NCBI GenBank assembly: GCA_937916085.1
Contig: CALGGO010000081.1
Span: 1-39,325 of the forward strand
Reading direction: 5' to 3'
DNA from: an uncultured Prevotellaceae bacterium
GTDB lineage: Bacteria > Bacteroidota > Bacteroidia > Bacteroidales > Muribaculaceae
Length of the DNA: 39,325 nt
The position numbers were made by a program, and so were the translations under genes. Shown here piece by piece: positions 33,319 to 39,325 of this stretch (positions within the stretch are counted from its first letter, which is position 1; each line of letters opens with the position of its first letter). The notes under the pieces were generated by a model that was given only the letters and a program-made list of their open reading frames with translations, was not told where the DNA came from and searched no databases.

Positions 33319-34848
33319 ATGAAAAAGTTTACGTTATTATTACTAGCATTATTTGTGATGTCACTGTTCTCATCATGTGAAGAAGATATTGAAAAGCGCC
33401 AGGTGACCTTTACCGCCACAATGCCAGCCGACGACTTATCTTCTTCACGGCCTGGCAGCATTATAAATGGGGCGCCATCGCCTGACGGCTACAACCTTGA
33501 TGCCCAGTGGAAAAGCGGCGACAAGATACAGATTTTTGTCCGTCAAGACGGCAAAGTGTATCAGCTTGAGAGCCCAGCCGTAATCTCCAGCATCAGCAGC
33601 GACGACAAGACCTGCTCATTCATGGTAACGCTACCAAAGTCAGTCAACCGTGATAAGGACTACGACATTATAGGTGTGACGGGAGTGGAAGCGCAAATAG
33701 ATGGAGAGAATGTGGTTGCCTTGTGCACCATGAAGCGAGTGGACACAGAGAGATTTAATGAGATATTACCAATGTGGTTCATCGCCAAGAAAGGCAGCAC
33801 CCAAGCGAAGTTCCGTCACCTGTGCGCCTATGAGGTGCTATCTGTCAACAATGTGTCGGACGCGAGCATCACGTTCAAGCACTCAGGATTTCAGGTGCTT
33901 TCTCGGTGGTACATTTATAGTGCCTCCATATTGCTCTCAGACGGTTCTATAGCAGGTGAGCAAGATGTGAAAAACGATGCCGAGAGTGATGAAATCACGA
34001 TTCCCGCTGGAGGCACTGGCACAATAGTGTCGTGGTACATTCCAATAACTATTATAGCCGATGTGACTATCGACAATGCCAAGCTCAAAGCTGTTGTCAA
34101 TGGAAAGAATGTGACTACCATTGACGCAATGATATCATATAAGACTCAAGCACGCGGCAATGCCTATTACATGGAGGTCACCTGGGATGGCTTGACTCTG
34201 AATTTCTCTAATGAGTTCTGTCCCGATGGAAACCATCCACACATGATTGACTTGGACTTGCCATCAGGGACAAAGTGGGCATGCTGCAATGTGGGAGCCA
34301 ATAGCCCGGCGGAATGTGGAGATTATTTCGCCTGGGGCGAAACCACTCCCAAGACGTACTATGCAAAGAACAACTACAAGTGGTACAGTGGTGGTGACGA
34401 CCATAAAATAACGAAGTACTGCTCAAATAGTGAATATGGCGTTGTCGATAACATAGTAGGTCTTGAGTTGGAGGACGACGCCGCATACGTGAATTGGGGC
34501 CCTGAGTGGCGCACACCAGGAACGGCTGCGATTAATGAGCTATTGGAAAATTGCACAACTAAGTGGACTAAGGTAAACGGAATGTTCGGTCTTGTTTTCA
34601 AGAGCAACACAAATAATGGGGCGATTTTCTTTCCAGCTGTTGGTTGGTATACCAATAAAGGACTTCAGGAATTTGAGACAGCGGGAACCTATTGGTCACG
34701 CTATAATCCCTATACTTCTGCGCCAAACTGGGCATATATTATGGGGTTCGGCGTTGGTAACTTTGGTGAGATGGACTGGCTGTCATTATCAGCCCTTAAT
34801 CGATATTGTGGTTGCGCTATTCGTCCTGTGTATGTTGGAGAAGAGTAG
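33319..34848 (+). CDS. Surface lipoprotein: fimbrillin-like N-terminal part plus FISUMP-like C-terminal domain (copy 1)
   Basis: 509 aa. Lipoprotein signal MKKFTLLLLALFVMSLFSSC followed by EEDIEK; acidic residues after the cysteine resemble the Bacteroidetes lipoprotein export signal, so surface exposure is likely. Residues 30-290 are fimbrillin-like (DAQWKSGDKIQIFVRQDGKV). Residues about 300-509 are a Fibrobacter-major-paralogue-type (FISUMP) domain with DLDLPSGTKWACCNVGANSP, GDYFAWGETTPKTYY, WGPEWRTPG and RYCGCAIRPVYV. FISUMP domains are common extracellular modules of unknown binding function. The copy at 38239 is a close paralogue. Position beside the precursor suggests a role in displaying, binding or tolerating the product (inference). 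Confidence 0.8.
   Translation: MKKFTLLLLALFVMSLFSSCEEDIEKRQVTFTATMPADDLSSSRPGSIINGAPSPDGYNLDAQWKSGDKIQIFVRQDGKVYQLESPAVISSISSDDKTCSFMVTLPKSVNRDKDYDIIGVTGVEAQIDGENVVALCTMKRVDTERFNEILPMWFIAKKGSTQAKFRHLCAYEVLSVNNVSDASITFKHSGFQVLSRWYIYSASILLSDGSIAGEQDVKNDAESDEITIPAGGTGTIVSWYIPITIIADVTIDNAKLKAVVNGKNVTTIDAMISYKTQARGNAYYMEVTWDGLTLNFSNEFCPDGNHPHMIDLDLPSGTKWACCNVGANSPAECGDYFAWGETTPKTYYAKNNYKWYSGGDDHKITKYCSNSEYGVVDNIVGLELEDDAAYVNWGPEWRTPGTAAINELLENCTTKWTKVNGMFGLVFKSNTNNGAIFFPAVGWYTNKGLQEFETAGTYWSRYNPYTSAPNWAYIMGFGVGNFGEMDWLSLSALNRYCGCAIRPVYVGEE
34018..34355 (+). repeat. 338-bp block identical to 38941-39278
   Basis: Base-by-base reading shows perfect identity over 338 bp between the two lipoprotein genes. 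The flanks diverge quickly on both sides, with synonymous and non-synonymous changes. The block covers the end of the fimbrillin-like part and the start of the FISUMP domain. Confidence 0.95.
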
Positions 34849-34931
34849 ACACTAGAGCATCTTTATACAGTCGGTCTCGACGAAGTTGCCAAATGTGGGA
34901 GATTCATCCACACAGAGAAGAAGGTTATGAG

Positions 34932-35046
34932 AAAGTGAGATTGCGAAAGCAAAATCACAGAACAAATAACTTATTAATTAACTATTAATTCTTTTAATCA
35001 TGAAGAAAATATCAAAAGAAGACTTGTCGCTCGACAAGCAAGTGGT
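34932..35046 (+). repeat. Direct repeat 2: orphan end of elimination gene plus precursor leader
   Basis: Second copy of the 115-bp repeat (see 32588-32702). Here the 37 nt from the elimination gene have no gene attached, so they are a scar of the duplication. The copy keeps the whole untranslated leader of the precursor, so both precursors have the same translation start context. Confidence 0.95.
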
Positions 35047-35488
35047 CAGTGCTCTAAGTGGAACTAATAGCACTAATGATGGCACTGATAACAATTGTAA
35101 TACTGATAACAATTGTAATGCCACTGAAAACAATTGTGATACTACAGATGAAAACTGCAATACTCCTACAGTGGAAGGCACGTGCCAAGACACAGTGATT
35201 GAATGTTTAGATACTTTTTTGGGAGGATGTTTGAATCAGACACAAGAGGGAGATAATTGTAATAATAATAAAACAAAAGTTGTTGAGTGTCTTGAACATA
35301 CACTTAAAGATTGTCCAGCCACTGATTCTCATTACCATTTATGTTGTGCTTTGACTGATGATTGCAACACATATGGAAATACATGTGAACTTTCAGAATG
35401 TATATGTACTGAAACAGGTGACCCTGTTTGTGTTGTATCTAATGTGCCTGGCTGCTTGACTCCCATTACAGAGCCCCAACATTGTTAA
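35000..35488 (+). CDS. Lanthipeptide-type precursor 2 (Cys/Thr-rich, 162 aa, with tandem core repeats)
   Basis: 162 aa. The leader MKKISKEDLSLDKQVVSAL is identical to precursor 1; the cleavage region is SGTN instead of GGSN. The core has 19 Cys and is rich in Thr, Asn and Asp. It opens with four tandem units of the form D/E-x-N-C-N/D-(T/A) (35087-35167) and later shares with precursor 1 the blocks NTCELSEC, and CLTPITEPQHC at the C terminus. It has no maturation genes of its own; the LanB/LanC proteins upstream presumably serve both precursors. The large core and its repeats could give a long multi-ring product. An alternative is a metal-binding Cys-rich protein, but the leader argues against it. 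Confidence 0.82.
   Translation: MKKISKEDLSLDKQVVSALSGTNSTNDGTDNNCNTDNNCNATENNCDTTDENCNTPTVEGTCQDTVIECLDTFLGGCLNQTQEGDNCNNNKTKVVECLEHTLKDCPATDSHYHLCCALTDDCNTYGNTCELSECICTETGDPVCVVSNVPGCLTPITEPQHC
35087..35167 (+). repeat. Four-unit tandem repeat in the precursor 2 core
   Basis: Units of 18, 21, 21 and 21 bp (35087-35104, 35105-35125, 35126-35146, 35147-35167), each GA(T/A)(A/G)A(C/A)AA(T/C)TG(T/C)-like and coding for one Cys with flanking Asn/Thr. The first two start with the same 15 bases, pointing to recent slippage. Confidence 0.85.
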
Positions 35489-35573
35489 GATTTGTTGTTT
35501 ATTTGACTGTTCTTTGCAGTATTTCTTAACAACAGACGTTTTAAAGATAGTCCAACCTTCTTAATTGAATTTC

Positions 35574-38216
35574 ATGATGAAAAAGTGCTTGTTCCCTCTG
35601 TTTTTTGCGATTATGTGTATATTGTTTGGTAAGGCTCAGGATTTCGCGCAGTATAAGCAGAATCTTGATTGGCAGGTGTATAATTACCCGCAGGAGAAAA
35701 TCCACGTGATGACCGATAAGCCTTACTACATCACGGGTGACACTATATGGCTTCGTTCCTTTGTGGTAGACGCATTGACTCATAAGCCAGTTGATGCGAG
35801 CAAGTTTGTCTATGTAGAGCTCATCAGCCCGATGAATACCGTGGACATGCGCATCAAGATTAAGGAGCGCGACGGAGTGTTCGAGGGCTATCTTCCTCTC
35901 GACCCCACCAAAGTTGCCGAGGGAGAATACACACTCACCGCCTACACGATGTTCATGCAGAACCAGGGAGAGCAGTACTTTTTCAAGAAGAAGGTGAAGA
36001 TTGTCAGTTCATTTTCAATCAACAGCAAGATTGACTATGAATTTGAGTGGAAAAATAAGGGAAAAGACAAAGAGAGCCTGAAAGTTAATTTTCAATATCT
36101 GAATGCTCAGACTGGTGAAAAGCGAGAATACAGCAGTTTCAACTGTTATTTCCCTGGAGGCAGGAAAATAGAGTGGCTTGGTGGAAAAAATAATTTAAGC
36201 ATTGAAGTCAAGAATAAGGAGTTATCTGGCAGGTGCTTTAAGGTCAAGTATGGAAATCATGCAAAATACATAACTTATCCATCAGGCAGTACAATCACCT
36301 ACGATGTGAGTTTCTATCCCGAGGGAGGCTATCTCGTTCCTGGCTTTGAGAACCGAATGACGTTCAAAGCTATGGACAGCAGTGGCAAGTCTGTCGACAT
36401 CACTGGCGACATAGTTGATGGTAGCGGCAATAAGGTAGCAAGCATCACCACTACTCATGACGGCATGGGACTCGCCACGTTCACCCCACAAGCAGGGATA
36501 AGCTATCAGGCAATCTGCCAAAACGAGAATCTTGGAGAAAAGTCTTTTGAACTGCCACAAGTGAGAAACGATGCGACAGTACTGCAAGTGAGTAACGAAG
36601 GCAAGACAGTAAAGATTGAGGCAAAAGGCAGTCAGCAGAGCACAGCGATGATAGCTGTGCAGCTACGAGGCATTCTGCTCGCTACTGGTTATGAAAGTGT
36701 TAACATTGAAACCGACACATTGCCAGCTGGCGTTGTGCAGGCATTGTTAATTAATGAGAACGGCCGTATGCTCAGCGAGCGACTGTTCTTCGTCACAGGC
36801 AAGCAAGTACCAAAAGCAAAATTGAATAGCGACAAACAAGATTATAGCAGCCGTGAACTCGTGCAAGCGAGCGTTGACTTGAGCGAATTTGCTTTCACCA
36901 ACACTATCGTTGGCAACTTCGCCGTGAGTGTGACCGACGACCGCAGCATCGTGGTCGACAGCACCACCTCAATTCTAACCAATCTGCTCCTTCAGAGTGA
37001 CCTGAAGGGACGCATCAATAATCCTGCTTGGTATTTCGAAAACAGCGACCGCAGCAAAGACCTCGACATGCTAATGATGACTCAAGGCTGGCGCCGTTAC
37101 GACGTGGCTCATGCGCTTATTGGGAGAGATGTTGTTCCACAATTCCCAATTGAACAAGGGCAAATACTCAGCGGCATAGTAAAAAGTGAGTGGAGAAACA
37201 AACCTATCGAAAATGCAATTGTTAAGATAATAGCCCCCAAAATTGGATATGGCAACCTTACTACAACCGACGTGGATGGTAGATGGTTGATTGATGATGT
37301 TGCTTTTCCTGACAGTACCTTGTTTGTTATGCAGACAACAAATCAAAAGGATAAAGCAAAGGGCAATTTGTTTCTTGATAAAGATACTCAAGTCGACATT
37401 CAAGGGTTAAAAGCCTGTCTCGGTTCTTCTCAATTACTTGATGATGAAATAGTGAAATATTTAAATAACGAGAAACAACGACTACAATACATTAATGGAG
37501 TTGCTAATGTGATGCTAGATGAAGTTATTGTTGAGAAAAAGAAACGCAAAAAAATTGAAAGTGTTTACGACTTATTATCATCCGAGGGCCATGATTATAA
37601 ATACTTTGATAAATGGGAGATAACCTCTTGGGATTCTGCCATCAGAAGATTCAGAGGTATCATTATCAAGAAAAATGGGTTGTTTTATCGTGGTGAATTG
37701 GTTGGGATATTCGTTGACGGTTCTCCAGTTACAGGATGGAATGGTCCTGATTCAGGGCACACCATTGTGGGATCGGCCAGTGATGATGCCTATGACCTCT
37801 TACAGTCAATGTATCCCTTTAACTGGGTGAGGCAAGTAAGCTTTATTCCACCTGGTTCCTCGGCTGGTTTCTCCAGTTATGCTGGCGGTATTTTGAGAAT
37901 TACCCTGAAAAATGGTACAGAAGAAGGTTCAAGTAAACGAAACTATACAATTAAAAAGTTTTTGCCTTTCGGCTATCAAATGCCTGCCGAGTTCTATGCA
38001 CCAAGCTACGACACTGGCGACAACGGCATTGGCGAGGGCACCGACTTGCGCGAGACCCTCTACTGGAATCCCAGCGTCGCCATCGGCAACAACAAGCAAG
38101 CTCGTTTCAATTTTTACACCAACGACGTTGCCAACACCAGCTATACCATCACCGTGGAGGGAGTCACCCAATCGGGCGAGCTCATCCACGCAACCAAGAA
38201 GATTACAAAGAAATAA
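35574..38216 (+). CDS. Secreted macroglobulin-like (MG2) protein with TonB-plug-like C-terminal region
   Basis: 880 aa from the ATG at 35574 (a TTG at 35565 is in frame but unlikely). Signal peptide MMKKCLFPLFFAIMCILFGKAQ. Residues about 40-135 are an MG2-type domain (VMTDKPYYITGDTIWLRSFV, then GVFEGYLPLDP). A middle region has further beta-sandwiches (TYDVSFYPEGGYLVPGFENR and an ILLATGYESVN segment) and a carboxypeptidase-regulatory-like domain (about 540-620, LSGIVKSEWRNKPIENAIVK). The end is plug-like (VMLDEVIVEKKKRKKIESVY and GIFVDGSP), without a beta-barrel. This is a known Bacteroidetes architecture with no settled function. It is probably periplasmic or surface-associated. It lies directly after precursor 2 (85-nt gap), and a remnant of a second copy lies after precursor 1. 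Confidence 0.8.
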   Translation: MMKKCLFPLFFAIMCILFGKAQDFAQYKQNLDWQVYNYPQEKIHVMTDKPYYITGDTIWLRSFVVDALTHKPVDASKFVYVELISPMNTVDMRIKIKERDGVFEGYLPLDPTKVAEGEYTLTAYTMFMQNQGEQYFFKKKVKIVSSFSINSKIDYEFEWKNKGKDKESLKVNFQYLNAQTGEKREYSSFNCYFPGGRKIEWLGGKNNLSIEVKNKELSGRCFKVKYGNHAKYITYPSGSTITYDVSFYPEGGYLVPGFENRMTFKAMDSSGKSVDITGDIVDGSGNKVASITTTHDGMGLATFTPQAGISYQAICQNENLGEKSFELPQVRNDATVLQVSNEGKTVKIEAKGSQQSTAMIAVQLRGILLATGYESVNIETDTLPAGVVQALLINENGRMLSERLFFVTGKQVPKAKLNSDKQDYSSRELVQASVDLSEFAFTNTIVGNFAVSVTDDRSIVVDSTTSILTNLLLQSDLKGRINNPAWYFENSDRSKDLDMLMMTQGWRRYDVAHALIGRDVVPQFPIEQGQILSGIVKSEWRNKPIENAIVKIIAPKIGYGNLTTTDVDGRWLIDDVAFPDSTLFVMQTTNQKDKAKGNLFLDKDTQVDIQGLKACLGSSQLLDDEIVKYLNNEKQRLQYINGVANVMLDEVIVEKKKRKKIESVYDLLSSEGHDYKYFDKWEITSWDSAIRRFRGIIIKKNGLFYRGELVGIFVDGSPVTGWNGPDSGHTIVGSASDDAYDLLQSMYPFNWVRQVSFIPPGSSAGFSSYAGGILRITLKNGTEEGSSKRNYTIKKFLPFGYQMPAEFYAPSYDTGDNGIGEGTDLRETLYWNPSVAIGNNKQARFNFYTNDVANTSYTITVEGVTQSGELIHATKKITKK

Positions 38217-38238
38217 TAATACCTAAAGCATTATGGTT

Positions 38239-39325
38239 ATGAAAAAAATATTATTCTCTCTAATTGCCTTATTGGCGTGTGTGATGCTATTCACTTCATG
38301 TGAAGAGGATATTGAGAAGCGCCAGGTGACCTTCACAGCCACAATGCCCAGCGACGACTTGTCATTCTCACGGCTTGGAAGTATCATCAATGGCGTGCCA
38401 GCAGCCGACGGCTTTAATCTGAGAGCCCAGTGGCAAGACGGCGACAAGATGCAGATTTTTGTCCGTCAAGACGGCAGGGTGTATCAGGTTGAGGATCCAG
38501 CCGTTGTCTCTAGTATTAGCAGCGACGGCAAGACCTGCTCATTCATGGTAACGCTGCCCAAGTCGGTCAATCGTGATAAGGACTATGACATTATAGGTGT
38601 GACAGGTGCAGAAGCCTATATCGATGGAGATAATGTGATTGCCTTGTGCAACCTTAAACGAGAAGGCTCTGAAAGATTTGATGAAGAATTTCCGATGTGG
38701 TTCGCCTGCAAGAAAGGCAGCAATCTGGCGAAGTTTCGTCATCTGTGCACCTACGAGGTCCTCAATGTCAACAATGTGTCGGATGCGAGCATCACTTTCA
38801 AGCACTCAGGATTTCAGGCACTTTCTCGGTGGTACATTTATAGTGCCTCTATATTGCTCTCCGATGGTTCTATATTAGGTGGGCAAGATGTGCAAAGCGA
38901 TGCCGAGAGTAATGAAATCACGATACCCGCTGGGGAAACAGGCACAATAGTGTCGTGGTACATTCCAATAACTATTATAGCCGATGTGACTATCGACAAT
39001 GCCAAGCTCAAAGCTGTTGTCAATGGAAAGAATGTGACTACCATTGACGCAATGATATCATATAAGACTCAAGCACGCGGCAATGCCTATTACATGGAGG
39101 TCACCTGGGATGGCTTGACTCTGAATTTCTCTAATGAGTTCTGTCCCGATGGAAACCATCCACACATGATTGACTTGGACTTGCCATCAGGGACAAAGTG
39201 GGCATGCTGCAATGTGGGAGCCAATAGCCCGGCGGAATGTGGAGATTATTTCGCCTGGGGCGAAACCACTCCCAAGACTTACTTTACAAAGTCTAACTAT
39301 AAGTGGTACTCTGGAGGCGACGACC
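38239..39325 (+). CDS. Surface lipoprotein, fimbrillin/FISUMP type (copy 2, cut by window end)
   Basis: Open from ATG 38239 (MKKILFSLIALLACVMLFTSC lipobox, then EEDIEK; a further ATG at 38233 is in frame) to the last base with no stop, so 362 codons are visible of an expected 510 or so. It is a clear paralogue of 33319-34848: most of the N-terminal part is similar, and 38941-39278 is identical. After the identical block the copies differ again (TYFTKSNYKWYSGGDD here versus TYYAKNNYKWYSGGDD). It starts 22 nt after the MG2 gene and is likely co-transcribed with it. Confidence 0.85.
   Translation, partial: MKKILFSLIALLACVMLFTSCEEDIEKRQVTFTATMPSDDLSFSRLGSIINGVPAADGFNLRAQWQDGDKMQIFVRQDGRVYQVEDPAVVSSISSDGKTCSFMVTLPKSVNRDKDYDIIGVTGAEAYIDGDNVIALCNLKREGSERFDEEFPMWFACKKGSNLAKFRHLCTYEVLNVNNVSDASITFKHSGFQALSRWYIYSASILLSDGSILGGQDVQSDAESNEITIPAGETGTIVSWYIPITIIADVTIDNAKLKAVVNGKNVTTIDAMISYKTQARGNAYYMEVTWDGLTLNFSNEFCPDGNHPHMIDLDLPSGTKWACCNVGANSPAECGDYFAWGETTPKTYFTKSNYKWYSGGDD
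38941..39278 (+). repeat. 338-bp block identical to 34018-34355
   Basis: Second copy of the identical block in the lipoprotein pair; see the entry at 34018. Confidence 0.95.

Noticed and set aside
35000..35488. Metallothionein or ferredoxin-like Cys-rich protein
   Set aside because: The leader is identical to precursor 1 and of Bacteroidetes RiPP type, lanB/lanC genes are adjacent, and the Cys spacing does not follow CxxCxxC cluster motifs.

Overview
The window looks like a chromosomal segment of a gut-type Bacteroidales bacterium (Prevotellaceae or Muribaculaceae-like; the exact family is inference). The evidence is: -7 boxes of the TAnnTTTG type upstream of many genes, usually with a TTG or TTTG about 17-22 nt further up; very weak ribosome binding sites; a porin O/P homologue; secreted proteins ending in the short Bacteroidales C-terminal sorting-type motif; HU-LysM proteins; and lipoproteins with acidic residues after the lipobox cysteine.

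Positions 1-7.5 kb hold the 3' half of tRNA-Arg(TCT) with its terminator, a 5'-truncated secreted-protein fragment, an O/P-type porin, a BASS-family transporter, a large modular secreted protein, a 48-residue membrane protein, and an FMN-binding secreted protein divergent from tsaC. Positions 7.7-21 kb are mostly housekeeping: a polyprenyl-phosphate sugar transferase overlapping a ClC protein, fmt, the run sppA-lpxK-purine nucleoside phosphorylase-thiL, and on the minus strand glnS, an HU protein and an HU-TM-LysM protein. Positions 21-25.6 kb hold a secreted M6-type metalloprotease and a GntP-family permease.

Positions 26-39.3 kb are the accessory part and the most interesting: a class I lanthipeptide-type RiPP locus. 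A membrane-anchored TPR/helix-turn-helix lipoprotein (probable regulator) precedes an operon-like run of a small secreted protein, a LanC cyclase, a LanB glutamylation-domain protein and a separate LanB elimination-domain protein, then a Cys-rich precursor with a Bacteroidetes-type leader. A second, longer Cys/Thr-rich precursor with the same leader follows. The precursor, macroglobulin-like MG2 protein and fimbrillin/FISUMP lipoprotein form a module present twice. In copy 1 the MG2 gene is reduced to a remnant of about 200 bp. The modules share a 115-bp direct repeat that includes the last codons of the LanB elimination gene, and a 338-bp perfectly identical block in the lipoprotein genes. 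No export ATPase, leader protease or decarboxylase is in view; the window ends inside the second lipoprotein gene.

A second theme is a set of degenerate, short-period or palindromic repeat families that fill the gaps just before start codons. They also appear in frame inside fmt and the HU-LysM gene, and two of them carry paired base changes that preserve their hairpins.
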